Shown here: positions 21,205-32,307 of the stretch, piece after piece
Layout of the letters: each line of letters begins with the position of its first letter
How positions within the stretch are numbered: the first letter of the stretch is position 1
Assembly: GCF_027924525.1 (NCBI RefSeq)
Contig: NZ_AP027040.1
Span: 806,001-870,000 of the forward strand
DNA: 64,000 nt
Source of the DNA: Aurantimicrobium sp. INA4
Lineage (GTDB): Bacteria; Actinomycetota; Actinomycetes; Actinomycetales; Microbacteriaceae
Direction of reading: 5' to 3'
Notes under the pieces: generated by a model
The model's database searches: none
Seen by the model: only the letters and a program-made list of their open reading frames with translations
Told to the model about the DNA's origin: nothing
Position numbers and translations under genes: made by a program

Positions 21205-22425
21205 TTACGCGATGTGGAATGGCGGTGTTGCGATGCAATCGAGAATAGTGTCCGCTACAGACATCTTTGATCCGGTTGCAGTAATCAGAATATCTCCACC
21301 ACAAGCTAACACTGTGACGGTGTTACTTTCTGTTCCAAAGCCTTGATCCCAACCAACCTGATTGAGGATCAAAAGGTCGCACCCCTTACGGGCAAGTTTT
21401 TCCTGCCCGATTCGAATGAGTTCATCTTCCGTTGCGGTTTCTGCTGCAAAACCAATAATGAGTTGCTTTGCTGATTTAGACGAAGACAATTCTTTAAGGA
21501 TGTCTGGGTTTTCAACGAGAGTGAGGTGGAGCACTCCACCGTTGTCTGATTTCTTCAACTTTGAACCAGAGACTGTATCCATACGATAGTCAGAAACTGC
21601 TGCTGCCATGATGACAATGTCGAACTCTGGTGAAAGAGTCATAACTTCACTGTGCATCTGCGCCGCAGTGGATACAGAAACGAGATCCACTCCGGCAGGC
21701 GGTTCAACTTCGAGATGTGCTGCTATGAGTGTGACATCAGCACCACGTTGCATCGCACGTTGAGCGAGTGCAACCGCTTGCTTACCCGATGAGCGATTGC
21801 CAATAAAGCGAACAGGATCTAGTGGTTCACGCGTGCCACCACCGGTGATCAAGATTCGCTTACCGACGAGGTCATGCTTTGTTTCACCGGAAACTGCCTC
21901 GTAGGCTGCCGCAATGATGTCTTCAGGTTCACTCATTCGACCTGGGCCAGAATCTGAACCAGTGAGTTGGCCCACACCAGGACCTACAACGACAACACCA
22001 CGAGACCGCAACGTAGAAATATTCGCTTGTGTTGCGGGATTTTCCCACATCTCCGTGTGCATTGCTGGTGCTACAACAAGCGGACCACGTCGAGCGAGAA
22101 CAGTGTTCCCCAGAAGGTCAGGAGCTAATCCAGCAGCAAATTGTGCGAGTGTATTTGCGGTAGCTGGAGCTACTACGATGACGTCTGCTTGCTGTCCCAG
22201 GGCAACATGGCGAACTTGAGCTACATCGTCATACAGGCCGACATTAACGGGGTTACGACTGATTGCTTCGAGTGTAGGACGACCCACAAATTGCAGTGCG
22301 GCTTCAGTTGCTACCACGTCTACATGGTGTCCGTCTTTGACAAACCCTCGAACGACAGAAACTGCCTTATACGCAGCAATGCCGCCGGTTATCCCGACGA
22401 CAATGCGTAAAGGTGTGCGCGACAC
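21205..22425 (-). CDS. coaBC: Bifunctional phosphopantothenoylcysteine decarboxylase / phosphopantothenate--cysteine ligase
   Basis: Two steps of coenzyme A synthesis on one chain of 406 residues. The first half is the FMN-dependent decarboxylase: [11 protein letters not shown] at the N-terminus, an active-site His region near 75, and [11 protein letters not shown]. The second half is the CTP-dependent ligase: [25 protein letters not shown] and the cofactor-binding KKSDNGG. The GTG start lies 20 bp after rpoZ, in the usual gmk-rpoZ-coaBC-metK-priA order. Confidence 0.97.
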   Translation of the reverse strand: MSRTPLRIVVGITGGIAAYKAVSVVRGFVKDGHHVDVVATEAALQFVGRPTLEAISRNPVNVGLYDDVAQVRHVALGQQADVIVVAPATANTLAQFAAGLAPDLLGNTVLARRGPLVVAPAMHTEMWENPATQANISTLRSRGVVVVGPGVGQLTGSDSGPGRMSEPEDIIAAAYEAVSGETKHDLVGKRILITGGGTREPLDPVRFIGNRSSGKQAVALAQRAMQRGADVTLIAAHLEVEPPAGVDLVSVSTAAQMHSEVMTLSPEFDIVIMAAAVSDYRMDTVSGSKLKKSDNGGVLHLTLVENPDILKELSSSKSAKQLIIGFAAETATEDELIRIGQEKLARKGCDLLILNQVGWDQGFGTESNTVTVLACGGDILITATGSKMSVADTILDCIATPPFHIA

Positions 22426-22445
22426 TTCAGGTGTCGATTCGGTTA

Positions 22446-22703
22446 TTAGGCCGAAAGTGGACGAGCGATGAGCTTGTCCTCGTTGATTTCGTGCAGAGCG
22501 ACGGAAAGCGGCTTGTCGTCAATGTTGGAGTCAACGAGGGGACCAACATTGTCGAAGAGGCTTCCTTCGTGAAGATCAGAGTAATAGTCATTGATCTGAC
22601 GAGCACGCTTAGAGGCGAAAATCACCAAAGCATACTTTGAATCAACCTTTGAGAGCAGGTCATCGATTGGTGGATTGATAATTCCTTCAAGCTTGGTAGC
22701 CAT
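22446..22703 (-). CDS. rpoZ: RNA polymerase omega subunit
   Basis: Small structural subunit that helps RNA polymerase assembly. 85 residues, with the conserved segment [25 protein letters not shown] and the C-terminal PLSVALHEI motif. Three bases separate it from the gmk stop. Length and context leave no doubt. Confidence 0.96.
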   Translation of the reverse strand: MATKLEGIINPPIDDLLSKVDSKYALVIFASKRARQINDYYSDLHEGSLFDNVGPLVDSNIDDKPLSVALHEINEDKLIARPLSA

Positions 22704-22706
22704 GTT

Positions 22707-23594
22707 TTACTCCTTGATAAGTCCCATTAAGTCTACGACCTGTTGGGCAGCTTCGGTGACGTCACGGTTAATTACTCGTACGTCAAATTCATCTTTCGCA
22801 GCAAGTTCGCCGTAAGCAGTTTCCAATCTGCGTTGGATTTCTTCTTCGGATTCAGTTCCACGTTCGCGTAAACGTCTAACAAGTTCATCCCAGTCGGGAG
22901 GCAAAAGAAACACGAGACGAGCCTCTGGCATGGTTTCGCGAATTTGTCTCGCACCCTGAATATCAATTTCAAAAAGAACACTTCTGCCCTGAGACAACGC
23001 ATTCTCAATAGGCCCACGAGGTGTTCCATATTTGTGTTGTCCGTGGACTTCCGCCCATTCGAGGAGTGCTTCTGAATAGATCATGGCGTCGAATTCTCCA
23101 TGATCAATGAAGTAGTAGTTGACGCCGTCCACTTCACCTGGGCGAGGGTCGCGCGTGGTTGCAGAGATGGAAAGGTGAACTTGAGGATGGTTGCGAACAA
23201 TGTGGTTGACAACTGTTCCCTTACCTACACCGGAAGGACCCACGAGTACAACAGCTTTTGGCGGCCAAGTCTCTTTTCGTTTTGCTTGGTAGGCAAGTAT
23301 CCATTTACGCAAACCTGCTCGCTGGTGTTTTCCTAAACCACCAAGGCGTTTGCGGGGAGAAATATCTAGCTCTTCAAGAATGCGTGGAATCTTGTTGACT
23401 CCCACACCACGCAGTGATTTCAAGAAATCAGTAACCCGAATAGTTGCTTCGGAAGACGACGGATCAATCGTGGCAACAACAAAGACATCAAGCGCAGATC
23501 TGCGACCCTCAAAAACATCCGCCTTAATTGCGGCACGTTTGCGACGCGCCACGACTCCCGCCTGCGCTGCAGCGCGGCGGTCAACCTCAGGCAT
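22707..23594 (-). CDS. gmk: Fusion of actinobacterial integration host factor (mIHF) and guanylate kinase
   Basis: A 295-residue protein, about 100 residues longer than ordinary guanylate kinase. Residues 1-100 match mIHF, the non-specific DNA-binding nucleoid protein of actinobacteria: a basic N-terminal helix (ARRKRAAIKADVF), a helix-two-turn-helix part (VTDFLKSLRGVGVNK) and the signature ELDISPRKRLGGLGKHQR. Guanylate kinase (GMP plus ATP to GDP plus ADP) follows, with the P-loop GPSGVGKGT at 119-127 and the GMP-binding SATTRDPRPGE. The ATG at 23594, 4 bp after the pyrF stop, fits the mIHF N-terminus; a longer frame runs up into pyrF, and an in-frame TTG at 23606 with GGAGAGG upstream is an alternative start. 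In many actinobacteria the two are adjacent separate genes. Confidence 0.93.
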   Translation of the reverse strand: MPEVDRRAAAQAGVVARRKRAAIKADVFEGRRSALDVFVVATIDPSSSEATIRVTDFLKSLRGVGVNKIPRILEELDISPRKRLGGLGKHQRAGLRKWILAYQAKRKETWPPKAVVLVGPSGVGKGTVVNHIVRNHPQVHLSISATTRDPRPGEVDGVNYYFIDHGEFDAMIYSEALLEWAEVHGQHKYGTPRGPIENALSQGRSVLFEIDIQGARQIRETMPEARLVFLLPPDWDELVRRLRERGTESEEEIQRRLETAYGELAAKDEFDVRVINRDVTEAAQQVVDLMGLIKE

Positions 23595-23598
23595 GACG

Positions 23599-24450
23599 TT
23601 AGGCAAGGGCGGAAGCGACCTCTCCTGCACGACGAGTAACTGATTCAACAACACCCTCACGACCAGCTGAGAGGACACTTCTCGTTTCCGACACAATCAA
23701 GTTTGTCGAAAGGTTCCCAAACAAGCGTTGAGCATCTTCAACACGAGCGCCCTGGAAGCCGAAACCTGGAGCAAGTACGGGAAGTGCAGGATAGTCATCT
23801 GGCTGAATTCCCAAACTTGGCAGGTCGAGGGTTGCGCCGAGAACTGCACCAACTGAATTCAGCGGCGTTGATTCAGTTGCCAACCTTGCAACGTCACTCA
23901 ACATGGCAGCCGCGACAGTCTTACCTTGATGAATTCCTTGAGTGACCTGTGCAGTCTGCAGAAGCGCAGCTTCCGGGTTACTGGTCGCAGAAAGAATGAA
24001 GACACCCTTATTGTGTGAGAGCGCATACTCAACGGTCTGTGAGAGGGCTCCCGAGCCCAAGTACGGGCTGACAGTAATGGCATCAGATTCCAGATTCCAT
24101 CCTGGAGTCAGCCATGCCTGAGCATAAGCTTCCATGGTGCTGCCAATGTCTCCGCGCTTACAGTCGGAGATCACCAACAATCCAGCATCACGAGCACGTC
24201 GAATGATGTATTCGAGGGCTTCCATGCCTTTGGCGCCGTGACGTTCATAGAAGGCAACCTGTGGTTTGATGATGCCAACTTGACCGACACACGCATCAAT
24301 GACTCGCAGTGAGAATTCACGCAGGCTCACAGAGGTGTCTTCAAACTCCCACTCTTTGAGTAGGAACGGATGTGGATCAATACCCACACACAAGTGTCCA
24401 AACTGCTGGAAGGCAGCTTGGAGACGATCCCCGAACCCTACTTCACTCAT
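23599..24450 (-). CDS. pyrF: Orotidine 5'-phosphate decarboxylase (type 2)
   Basis: Last step of UMP synthesis, OMP to UMP plus CO2. 283 residues, the longer actinobacterial/myxobacterial type. The catalytic Lys/Asp array is in [16 protein letters not shown]; other family segments are CVGIDPHP near the N-terminus and [10 protein letters not shown] in the phosphate-binding part. The ATG overlaps the carB stop by 4 bp. Confidence 0.96.
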   Translation of the reverse strand: MSEVGFGDRLQAAFQQFGHLCVGIDPHPFLLKEWEFEDTSVSLREFSLRVIDACVGQVGIIKPQVAFYERHGAKGMEALEYIIRRARDAGLLVISDCKRGDIGSTMEAYAQAWLTPGWNLESDAITVSPYLGSGALSQTVEYALSHNKGVFILSATSNPEAALLQTAQVTQGIHQGKTVAAAMLSDVARLATESTPLNSVGAVLGATLDLPSLGIQPDDYPALPVLAPGFGFQGARVEDAQRLFGNLSTNLIVSETRSVLSAGREGVVESVTRRAGEVASALA

Positions 24451-27400
24451 ACTTTGGCCAGAGCCTCACGACGCTTGATGGCATAGTCCTGCAAACTGCA
24501 CACATCAAAACCTTCGCGGATTGTGTCGATAGATGCAACAGCTGCACTAACCTGAGCCATGTTGGTAAAGAGAGGCTTATCGGCAGCAATAGCGGAGGCA
24601 CGAATCTCATACCCATCAGCACGAGCAGTTGAACCACTCGGTGTGTTGATCACAATGTCGACCTCGTTACGGTTGATGAGTTCAACTATGGTGTCATCGC
24701 CCAACTTTGCGCTTACCTTGCCGATGATGCTTGCAGGGATGCCATTGCGCTGAAGTATTTCAGCAGTTCCTTCTGTGGCCACAATCTTGAATCCCAATTG
24801 CGAGAAACGAAGTGCAGGCAAAATGATGTTGCGCTTGTCTCGATCTGCAACCGAGATGAACACTGTGCCTGATGATGGTAGCCCACCGTAAGCTCCAGCT
24901 TGAGCTTTAGCAAAGGCAATGGGGAAATTCACATCCATACCCATGACTTCACCGGTTGAGCGCATTTCTGGGCCGAGAAGCGAGTCCACTACCTTGCCTG
25001 CAGGGGTGCGGAATCGCTTGAACGGAAGGACTGCTTCTTTCACCGCGATAGGGGCATCCATAGGAACTACAGAACCGTCTTGAGCTGGAAGAAGACCCTC
25101 GGTTATCAGATCACGAATACTCTCCCCCACCATGATGCGGCTCGCAGCCTTGGCAAGAGGAATACCTAGCGCTTTAGAGACAAATGGAACCGTTCGAGAT
25201 GCACGTGGGTTGGCTTCGAGCACGTAGAGAACTCCGGCACCGATCGCGAACTGGACGTTGAGCAAACCTTTAACGCCGATTCCCTTGGCAATAGCCAAAG
25301 TTGCTTCACGAACGCGATCAACATCTTTCTTTCCCAGTGAAATGGGGGGAAGAGTACAAGCTGAGTCACCGGAGTGAACACCTGCTTCTTCGATGTGCTC
25401 CATCACACCGCCGACGTAGAGTTGTTCTCCGTCGAAGAGCGCATCCACGTCAATTTCTATAGCGTCATCCAAGAAACGATCTACTAACAGTGGAGATTCT
25501 GGTCCAACAATGGCTTGGCCATCGATGCGGACGAAATAATCACGCAAAGTGGCGGTGTCGAAGACAATCTCCATACCGCGACCACCGAGCACATAAGAAG
25601 GACGGACGAGTACGGGATAACCGATCTCTTCTGCTACCTTCACCGCACCTTCGACATCCGTTGCGGTTCCATTTCGAGGAGCCAGAAGGTTGGCTGCGTC
25701 CAGTATGCGACTGAATTCACCACGTTCTTCGGCAAGGTCAATTGCTTCAGGAGTGGTTCCCAATATAGGAACACCAGCTGCTTTGAGGCCCTTCGCAAGC
25801 CCTAGAGCTGTTTGCCCACCGAGCTGAACAACAACCCCGACAAGTTCTCCCGACTTGCTCTCGGCATGAATAACCTCGAGAACATCTTCCAACGTGAGAG
25901 GCTCAAAATAGAGGCGATCACTGGTGTCATAGTCTGTCGAGACTGTCTCAGGGTTGCAGTTGATCATGATGGTTTCGTAACCAGCATCCGAAAGTGCAAA
26001 CGAGGCATGAACACAGGAGTAGTCGAACTCAACGCCCTGACCAATACGGTTCGGACCAGAGCCGAGAATAACGACCTTCTTACGATCACTCGGCATCACC
26101 TCTGTCTCAAGGTCATAGCTTGAGTAGTGATACGGGGTGAGGGCCGGGAATTCACCTGCACAAGTGTCTACCGTCTTGAAAACGGGTCGAATATCGAGGG
26201 CATAACGCTGGTTACGAACCTCCTGCTCGGTTAGTCCACGAAGCTCTGCGATTTGGGCATCAGAGAAGCCAAAGTCCTTGGCATAGCGGATGACTGAGGC
26301 ATTCAGTTCAGGTGCTGCTTGAACTTCAGCAGCAACTTCGTTGATCAAAACGATCTGGTCAATAAACCAAGGGTCAATCTTGGTGGCATCGAAAACTTGT
26401 TTCGGCGTTGCGCCCTTACGCAAAGCCTGTTGAACGGTCACAATACGTCCGTCAGTAGGAACCTTGGAGATAGAAAGAAGCTCTTCTACAGAACGGGTTT
26501 CCTCTCCCCAGTGGAATGAGCTTCCACGCTTCTCCAGAGAACGAAGAGCCTTCTGAAGCGCGGTCGCATAATTACGGCCAATAGCCATTGCCTCACCGAC
26601 AGATTTCATGGTGGTGGTCAATGTGGCATCTGCTGCAGGGAACTTCTCAAAAGCAAAGCGAGGAACCTTGACCACAACGTAGTCGAGGGTGGGCTCGAAG
26701 GAAGCTGGAGTCACCTTAGTGATGTCGTTAGGGATTTCATCGAGGCGATATCCAATTGCCAACTTGGCAGCAATCTTGGCAATGGGGAAACCGGTTGCCT
26801 TGGATGCCAGCGCAGATGAGCGAGAAACACGAGGGTTCATCTCAATCACGATGACACGGCCATCCTTGGGATCGACAGCGAACTGTATGTTACATCCACC
26901 TGTGTCAACGCCAACGAGACGAATAATCTCTATGCCGATGTCACGAAGGTTTTGGTACTCACGGTCAGTTAGCGTTAGCGCTGGCGCCAGAGTAATGGAG
27001 TCACCGGTGTGAACACCGACGGGATCCACGTTTTCAATGGAACAGACGACAACGGTGTTGTCGGCGGTGTCACGCATGAGCTCGAGTTCGTATTCTTTCC
27101 AACCCAAGATGCTCTCTTCGAGAAGAACCTCACTTGTAGGGCTTGAGTGAAGTCCATCACCAGCGATGCGGATGAGATCTTCCTCGTTGTAAGCAAAGCC
27201 TGAGCCCAAACCACCCATGGTGAAGGACGGACGAACAACGAGGGGGTAACCCAAGTCTTTTGCTGCTTCGAGGCACTCTTCAAGGGTGTGGGCGATGTAG
27301 GACTTGGCAACATCAGCACCCGAGGCAAGAACGAGTTCCTTGAAGATCTGGCGGTCTTCACCCTTACGTATGGCTTCGACTTTTGCGCCAATGAGCTCAA

Positions 27401-27737
27401 CACCGTGACGCTCAAGAGCACCATTCTCGTGCAGTGAGATGGCAGCGTTGAGTGCGGTCTGTCCGCCAAGTGTTGGCAAAATGGCGTCTGGCTTTTCCTT
27501 GATAATGATTGCTTCAATGACCTCAGGAGTGATGGGCTCCACATAGGTTGCATCAGCGAAATCAGGGTCGGTCATAATGGTGGCGGGGTTCGAGTTCACA
27601 AGAATTACTCGAATGCCTTCTTCACGCAGCACACGGCAGGCCTGTGTGCCTGAGTAATCAAACTCGCAAGCTTGACCAATCACGATTGGACCGGAGCCAA
27701 TTACGAGGACTGAATTGATGTCTGGACGACGTGGCAT
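24447..27737 (-). CDS. carB: Carbamoyl phosphate synthase large subunit
   Basis: Makes carbamoyl phosphate for pyrimidines and arginine from bicarbonate, two ATP and ammonia passed from CarA. 1096 residues with the two duplicated ATP-grasp halves: [17 protein letters not shown] at the start of the first and [17 protein letters not shown] near residue 560 of the second. The C-terminal MGS-like allosteric domain (from about 940, ending with [17 protein letters not shown]) is the usual site for UMP and ornithine control. Its ATG shares one base with the carA stop. Confidence 0.98.
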   Translation of the reverse strand: MPRRPDINSVLVIGSGPIVIGQACEFDYSGTQACRVLREEGIRVILVNSNPATIMTDPDFADATYVEPITPEVIEAIIIKEKPDAILPTLGGQTALNAAISLHENGALERHGVELIGAKVEAIRKGEDRQIFKELVLASGADVAKSYIAHTLEECLEAAKDLGYPLVVRPSFTMGGLGSGFAYNEEDLIRIAGDGLHSSPTSEVLLEESILGWKEYELELMRDTADNTVVVCSIENVDPVGVHTGDSITLAPALTLTDREYQNLRDIGIEIIRLVGVDTGGCNIQFAVDPKDGRVIVIEMNPRVSRSSALASKATGFPIAKIAAKLAIGYRLDEIPNDITKVTPASFEPTLDYVVVKVPRFAFEKFPAADATLTTTMKSVGEAMAIGRNYATALQKALRSLEKRGSSFHWGEETRSVEELLSISKVPTDGRIVTVQQALRKGATPKQVFDATKIDPWFIDQIVLINEVAAEVQAAPELNASVIRYAKDFGFSDAQIAELRGLTEQEVRNQRYALDIRPVFKTVDTCAGEFPALTPYHYSSYDLETEVMPSDRKKVVILGSGPNRIGQGVEFDYSCVHASFALSDAGYETIMINCNPETVSTDYDTSDRLYFEPLTLEDVLEVIHAESKSGELVGVVVQLGGQTALGLAKGLKAAGVPILGTTPEAIDLAEERGEFSRILDAANLLAPRNGTATDVEGAVKVAEEIGYPVLVRPSYVLGGRGMEIVFDTATLRDYFVRIDGQAIVGPESPLLVDRFLDDAIEIDVDALFDGEQLYVGGVMEHIEEAGVHSGDSACTLPPISLGKKDVDRVREATLAIAKGIGVKGLLNVQFAIGAGVLYVLEANPRASRTVPFVSKALGIPLAKAASRIMVGESIRDLITEGLLPAQDGSVVPMDAPIAVKEAVLPFKRFRTPAGKVVDSLLGPEMRSTGEVMGMDVNFPIAFAKAQAGAYGGLPSSGTVFISVADRDKRNIILPALRFSQLGFKIVATEGTAEILQRNGIPASIIGKVSAKLGDDTIVELINRNEVDIVINTPSGSTARADGYEIRASAIAADKPLFTNMAQVSAAVASIDTIREGFDVCSLQDYAIKRREALAKV

Positions 27738-28891
27738 TAGTTTGATGCTCCCGAGGTAGTAGCGGATGCGAGGACCATGTCGCGGAAACGGTCAAAGAGA
27801 TAGTTGCTGTCGTGTGGTCCCGACGCAGCTTCTGGGTGGTATTGGACAGAGAATGCATTGATGTCGAGGCAACGAAGCCCTTCAACAACTTGGTCGTTCA
27901 AGCTGTAATGGCTCACCTCGACCCGGCCAAATCCGGCTGGAGATTCAAGCACTCCTTCGATCGGGGCATCCACTGCAAATCCGTGGTTCTGGCTAGTGAT
28001 CTCCACACGACCAGTTGCCTTGTCTAGCACTGGCTGGTTGATACCGCGGTGACCGAAGGGCAGTTTGTAAGTCTTGAAACCAAGCGCGCGACCTAACAGC
28101 TGGTTACCGAAGCAGATACCGAAGAACGGAATTCCTGCCTTGAGGACGGTGCTCAGAAGTTCCACATGTTTGTCACTGGCTGCAGGGTCACCAGGACCGT
28201 TAGAGAAGAACAGTGCTGAAGGCTTCATGGCAAGAATTTGCTCTGCCGTCACTGTCTGTGGCAATACGTGAGCATCAAAGCCGCGCTCTGCGATGTAGTT
28301 GACCGTGGAGGTCTTGACACCGAGGTCAAGAATCGCGACAGAACCGATCTTCTCCCCCACTGCGGGAACGACATATTCTTCTTGGGTAGAAACCTGGGCA
28401 GAAAGGTTCTTTCCAGCCATTTGGTCGGCTTCAAGCACCTTTTTCAGTTGAGCTTCAGGAGTTTCTGCCGCTGATGCTCCTGAGAATATTCCAGCGCGCA
28501 TGGCACCCTTTGAGCGAATGTGGCGGGTAACTGCGCGGGTGTCGATGCCTTGAATACCGACGATACCTTCGTGATCAAGGTCGTTATCCAGGCTTCGTTC
28601 AGCACGGAAGTTCGAGACGATACGTGAGGCATCTCGCACGACATAGCCGGCAACCCAGATACGTCGAGACTCCATGTCCACATCGTTCATTCCAGTGTTA
28701 CCAATATGCGGCGCTGTCATGAGAACAATTTGTCCCGCATAGGAAGGGTCAGTCAGGGTCTCCTGATAACCGGACATGCCAGTGGCAAAAACGATTTCAC
28801 CGAAGGTGGTTCCTTCGGTGCCATAGGCACGGCCTTCGAAACGTGAACCGTCCTCGAGAACTAATACAGCATTGGGGGTCGTCAGACTCAC
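27737..28891 (-). CDS. carA: Carbamoyl phosphate synthase small subunit
   Basis: Glutaminase subunit that supplies ammonia to CarB. 384 residues: N-terminal CPSase small-chain domain ([23 protein letters not shown]) and C-terminal class I glutaminase with the nucleophile in [14 protein letters not shown] and the His-Glu pair in [10 protein letters not shown]. The start overlaps the stop of the upstream PH-like gene by 4 bp. Confidence 0.98.
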   Translation of the reverse strand: MSLTTPNAVLVLEDGSRFEGRAYGTEGTTFGEIVFATGMSGYQETLTDPSYAGQIVLMTAPHIGNTGMNDVDMESRRIWVAGYVVRDASRIVSNFRAERSLDNDLDHEGIVGIQGIDTRAVTRHIRSKGAMRAGIFSGASAAETPEAQLKKVLEADQMAGKNLSAQVSTQEEYVVPAVGEKIGSVAILDLGVKTSTVNYIAERGFDAHVLPQTVTAEQILAMKPSALFFSNGPGDPAASDKHVELLSTVLKAGIPFFGICFGNQLLGRALGFKTYKLPFGHRGINQPVLDKATGRVEITSQNHGFAVDAPIEGVLESPAGFGRVEVSHYSLNDQVVEGLRCLDINAFSVQYHPEAASGPHDSNYLFDRFRDMVLASATTSGASN

Positions 28892-29424
28892 GAGGAAACC
28901 TCTTTCGATGTGGCGTTGGGGAAGTTGGAAACGAGTGCCTTTTCGCAGGCGAGACGGATTTCAGGGATTGAAAAGCGGAAAAAGGAGGTAAATTCGACAG
29001 ATTCACCTCGTGCGGTATCCCAAGCTGACCATGAAATTGCCGTGAGGCCGTCTTTTTCAACAGCCTTGTCTATAGCAACTTGTGTTCGATGAATCTGAAC
29101 AATCTGGGCAGAAGGAATAAACGTATTCTTTTCACCTCGCGGAGCAATAGTAATTCCATCTGAACTAACCAAAAGATGGGCATCGGCACGGAAACCCAAA
29201 CCTGGAAGTGTAAGTCGATAAAGAGGATCTGCAGCCAACGTTGTTGCGACGTAGAATCCGGAAAATTCAACCGGTGCAGAAGTGTGATCAGTGACAGAGG
29301 TTCCAGGCAACACTATTTGAAAACGAGAATCCCGCTTGACTTTCTTTCGCCAAGACAAGACCATTCCCAGTATTGCCAGTACAACAAGTACAAGAACGAT
29401 TCCTGTTACGAGTGCTTTATCCAC
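28888..29424 (-). CDS. Membrane-anchored PH-like domain protein of the pyrimidine operon
   Basis: A 178-residue protein with one N-terminal membrane helix (residues 5-23), a basic KKVKR stop-transfer patch and a soluble beta-rich remainder. Position between pyrC and carA and overall architecture match a conserved actinobacterial family described as PH-like, or as a 'transporter/export' protein in mycobacteria; the exact function is unknown. The GTG at 29424 is chosen over an earlier in-frame codon because GGAGG lies 6 nt before it; this start overlaps the pyrC stop by 8 bp. Tight coupling at both ends suggests it is produced with the pathway enzymes. Confidence 0.8.
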   Translation of the reverse strand: MDKALVTGIVLVLVVLAILGMVLSWRKKVKRDSRFQIVLPGTSVTDHTSAPVEFSGFYVATTLAADPLYRLTLPGLGFRADAHLLVSSDGITIAPRGEKNTFIPSAQIVQIHRTQVAIDKAVEKDGLTAISWSAWDTARGESVEFTSFFRFSIPEIRLACEKALVSNFPNATSKEVSS

Positions 29425-30754
29425 GTGACACCTCCAGTGCAGAGGCAGAAACAATTGATGAATCCACTACTTGCTTGTCAGCTGCAGTCAGATAACCCTG
29501 GTGAATGGTAGTGACAACTTGTCCAGCAAGTTCAACACCTAGGTATGGAGAGTTGTGTGACAGGCTAGCAAGGTCCTCAATCCCAAAGTTTCGACGAATC
29601 GAAGGATCCACCAAAACAAGTTCTGCTTGAACTCCGGGTTGTATTTTCTGACCGTGGGTCTCCAATCCCCCAATTTGAGCTGGGGTTTCAGATAGAACGC
29701 GCGCAACGTCATTCCAGCCCATCAACCCTGTTTCAATCATGGTGGTTTGGACGACCGCGAGAGCTGATTCAAGTCCTACCATTCCGAAAGCAGCCGCACC
29801 CCATTCACAGTCTTTGGATTCAACTGGATGAGGGGCATGATCCGTTGCAACGATGTCAATGGTTCCATCTGCAAGAGCGTCACGCAGGGCCATCACATCC
29901 TCAGTGCGTCGAAGAGGTGGGTTTACCTTATACCGAGCGTCGTAACTTTCTGCACATTCGTCAGTGAGGAGCAGGTGATGTGGTGTGACTTCTGCAGTGA
30001 CGTTGATGCCTCGTTTCTTCGCCCAGCGAATGACGTCAACGGAACCTGCCGTGGATAGGTGACAGATATGTAGACGAGATCCAGTGTGTTCAGCCAGGAG
30101 AACGTCGCGAGCAATGATGGATTCTTCAGCAACCGCTGGCCAACCTGCTAAACCGAGGCGAGCAGAAACTTCGCCCTCGTTCATCTGGGCGTCAACAGTG
30201 AGACGTGGTTCCTGAGCATGCTGAGCAATGACACCGCCAAATGTCTTCACATATTCAAGTGCACGTCTCATGATGAGTGGGTCGAAAACACACTTTCCAT
30301 CATCGGAGAAGACGCGGACTGTAGCGCGCGAGTTGGCCATGGCGCCCAACTCAGCAAGCTGGAGTCCTTCCAGACCTTTTGTTACAGCACCAATAGGGCG
30401 CACTGTCGCATAGCCGGCTTCATCGCCGAGGCGAAGCACCTGTTCGACTACACCTGCAGTGTCTGCAACGGGAAGTGTGTTTGCCATCGCAAAGACGGAC
30501 GTGAATCCACCCAGTGCCGCAGCTTGTGTGCCGGTGAGTACTGTTTCAGACTGCTCGTAACCAGGCTCACGAAGGTGGGTATGGAGATCAACCAAACCAG
30601 GAAGTGCGATTAAACCATCTGCATCTATCTTGGTAGCTGAGGTCGAGCTGAGTCCTTTACCTACTGCAGAAATACGTGTTCCTTCAACAAGGATGTCGGC
30701 ACGAGTTCCATCTGGGAGGGTCGCTCCGGTGATGAGTAGATCTGGATTAGTCAT
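29417..30754 (-). CDS. pyrC: Dihydroorotase
   Basis: Cyclises carbamoyl aspartate to dihydroorotate. 445 residues, type I (long) dihydroorotase of the amidohydrolase superfamily. Zinc ligands: His-x-His in [10 protein letters not shown], further His residues in the middle of the barrel ([15 protein letters not shown]) and the catalytic Asp in ATDHAPH. The ATG overlaps pyrB by 8 bp. Confidence 0.97.
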   Translation of the reverse strand: MTNPDLLITGATLPDGTRADILVEGTRISAVGKGLSSTSATKIDADGLIALPGLVDLHTHLREPGYEQSETVLTGTQAAALGGFTSVFAMANTLPVADTAGVVEQVLRLGDEAGYATVRPIGAVTKGLEGLQLAELGAMANSRATVRVFSDDGKCVFDPLIMRRALEYVKTFGGVIAQHAQEPRLTVDAQMNEGEVSARLGLAGWPAVAEESIIARDVLLAEHTGSRLHICHLSTAGSVDVIRWAKKRGINVTAEVTPHHLLLTDECAESYDARYKVNPPLRRTEDVMALRDALADGTIDIVATDHAPHPVESKDCEWGAAAFGMVGLESALAVVQTTMIETGLMGWNDVARVLSETPAQIGGLETHGQKIQPGVQAELVLVDPSIRRNFGIEDLASLSHNSPYLGVELAGQVVTTIHQGYLTAADKQVVDSSIVSASALEVSRG

Positions 30755-31706
30755 GAGTTACCTCTCGTTCACCGGTGAGAACCATGTAGAGAGCTGCCAT
30801 GCGCACGGACACACCGTTGGCAACCTGTTCAAGAACTGTTGATTGTGGTGAGTCAGCAGCTACAGAGCTGATTTCTAGACCTCGGTTCATAGGACCGGGG
30901 TGCATCACCATAGCTTTCGCTGGAAGTGAGAAAAATCGCTCTTGAGTCAGTCCCCACATATTGGAGTATTCACGCTCATTGGGGAAGAAAGCATCGTGCA
31001 TGCGTTCTTGCTGAATACGGAGCATCATCACCACATCAGGTTTGCTCTGAGCAAGAGCTTCGTCAAGGTCATAGCTAAAAGAAACTGGCCACGTGTCGAC
31101 AGCATGAGGCAAAAGTGTGGGCGGGGCCACGAGCTGCACCTCAGCTCCCAACGTTTGCAAAAGCCACACATTAGACCGGGCCACACGAGAGTGCAGGATG
31201 TCCCCTACGATCGTCACCTTCACACCGTCGAGACCTTTACCGCGTGAACTAGCACCATGTAATCGCTTGCGCATCGTGAAGGCATCCAAAAGCGCTTGTG
31301 TGGGGTGTTCGTGGGTGCCATCACCGGCGTTGATGACAGGTGCGTCAATCCATCCACTTTGAGCAAGAACTTGTGGCGCACCAGATGCACCATGACGAAT
31401 CACAACTGCGTCGATTCCCATTGCTGCCAAAGTTTGAGTGGTGTCCTTGAGGCTTTCCCCTTTAGACACGCTTGAACCTTTCGCAGCAAAGTTAATGACG
31501 TCTGCAGAAAGGCGTTTCTCGGCTGCCTCAAAAGAGATTCTCGTTCTAGTGGAGTCTTCGAAAAAGAGATTCACAACTGTTTTGCCACGCAGGGCTGGGA
31601 GTTTTTTTACCTCGCGCTCATTCACAGCAGACATGTCCTCAGCGATATCGAGGAGTTGTATTGCTTCGTCGCGGGAGACATCTCGGGTGCTCAGAAGATG
31701 CTTCAT
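30747..31706 (-). CDS. pyrB: Aspartate carbamoyltransferase catalytic chain
   Basis: Condenses carbamoyl phosphate with aspartate, the first committed pyrimidine step. 319 residues, with the carbamoyl phosphate loop [11 protein letters not shown] near residue 50, [10 protein letters not shown], and the aspartate-binding region near the C-terminus ([10 protein letters not shown]). No pyrI regulatory chain is present, as expected in this phylum. Overlaps pyrR by 4 bp. Confidence 0.97.
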   Translation of the reverse strand: MKHLLSTRDVSRDEAIQLLDIAEDMSAVNEREVKKLPALRGKTVVNLFFEDSTRTRISFEAAEKRLSADVINFAAKGSSVSKGESLKDTTQTLAAMGIDAVVIRHGASGAPQVLAQSGWIDAPVINAGDGTHEHPTQALLDAFTMRKRLHGASSRGKGLDGVKVTIVGDILHSRVARSNVWLLQTLGAEVQLVAPPTLLPHAVDTWPVSFSYDLDEALAQSKPDVVMMLRIQQERMHDAFFPNEREYSNMWGLTQERFFSLPAKAMVMHPGPMNRGLEISSVAADSPQSTVLEQVANGVSVRMAALYMVLTGEREVTHD

Positions 31707-32245
31707 GCGCTCACCACCTCTTCGATCTCTACGCCATCTTCGCCATCGTGTTCGACCAGAAGCACGTTGATCCGCTCGCCGTGAGCTGAAGGAAGATTCT
31801 TTCCAACAAAGTCGGCACGAATGGGAAGTTCTCGATGGCCACGATCTGCTAGGACCGCTAAACGAACAACCTTGGGTCGGCCAAGATCGGTGAGGGCGTC
31901 GAGCGCTGCACGGACTGTGCGGCCACTGTAAAGAACATCGTCTACCAGGACTACCGTTGTGTCATCGATGCTCACAGGAACTTCTGTGGGCGCTGTAGAA
32001 CGTGTGGGCTGCTGATAAAGGTCGTCGCGGTACATCGTGACGTCCAAGGAGCCAACGGGCACTGAAGATCCGGGAACGATGGATTCAAGAATGACAGAAA
32101 GTCGGTGTGCAAGTGTCACACCACGAGTAGGAATGCCAAGCAGAACGAGTGACTGAGCTCCTCGATTAGATTCGAGGATTTCGTGAGCAATCCGCGTCAG
32201 TGCGCGTTGCATGTCAGTCGCCTGCATGATGGCTCGTGCAGTCAT
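31703..32245 (-). CDS. pyrR: PyrR, UMP-responsive RNA-binding regulator / uracil phosphoribosyltransferase
   Basis: First gene of the pyr operon. PyrR binds a hairpin in pyr mRNA when UMP is high and has weak UPRTase activity. 180 residues, with the PRPP-binding motif [19 protein letters not shown] and GIPTRGV typical of PRTase type I folds. The ATG has a strong SD (AAGGAGGT, 32257-32250). A PyrR-binding-loop sequence lies right next to this SD (see the separate entry), so autoregulation at translation is likely. Confidence 0.96.
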   Translation of the reverse strand: MTARAIMQATDMQRALTRIAHEILESNRGAQSLVLLGIPTRGVTLAHRLSVILESIVPGSSVPVGSLDVTMYRDDLYQQPTRSTAPTEVPVSIDDTTVVLVDDVLYSGRTVRAALDALTDLGRPKVVRLAVLADRGHRELPIRADFVGKNLPSAHGERINVLLVEHDGEDGVEIEEVVSA

Positions 32246-32259
32246 TCTGACCTCCTTCC

Positions 32260-32275
32260 CCGCCTCTCTGGACGG
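32260..32275 (-). promoter_or_regulatory. PyrR-binding loop in the pyrR leader
   Basis: On the mRNA strand the 16 nt CCGTCCAGAGAGGCGG form a stem CCG/CGG, a bulged U, an inner CC/GG pair and the loop AGAGA. This reproduces the conserved UCCAGAGAGG core of PyrR-binding loops known from Bacillus pyr attenuators and mycobacterial pyr leaders. It ends two nt before AAGGAGG, the pyrR Shine-Dalgarno, so bound PyrR should block ribosome access and no terminator is needed. Sequence match is direct; mode of action is inferred from mycobacteria. Confidence 0.8.
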
Positions 32276-32307
32276 AAATTAAAGGATGTCTAATTGGTTC
32301 TAGTGTA

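Noticed and set aside
23595..23696. Longer N-terminus of the mIHF-guanylate kinase fusion
   Set aside because: The extra 34 codons lie within the pyrF 3' end and do not resemble the mIHF N-terminus; the ATG at 23594 fits better.
26975..27553. A 192-codon frame on the minus strand inside carB
   Set aside because: Same-strand out-of-frame shadow of the highly conserved carB; low-complexity Ser/Leu/Thr translation.
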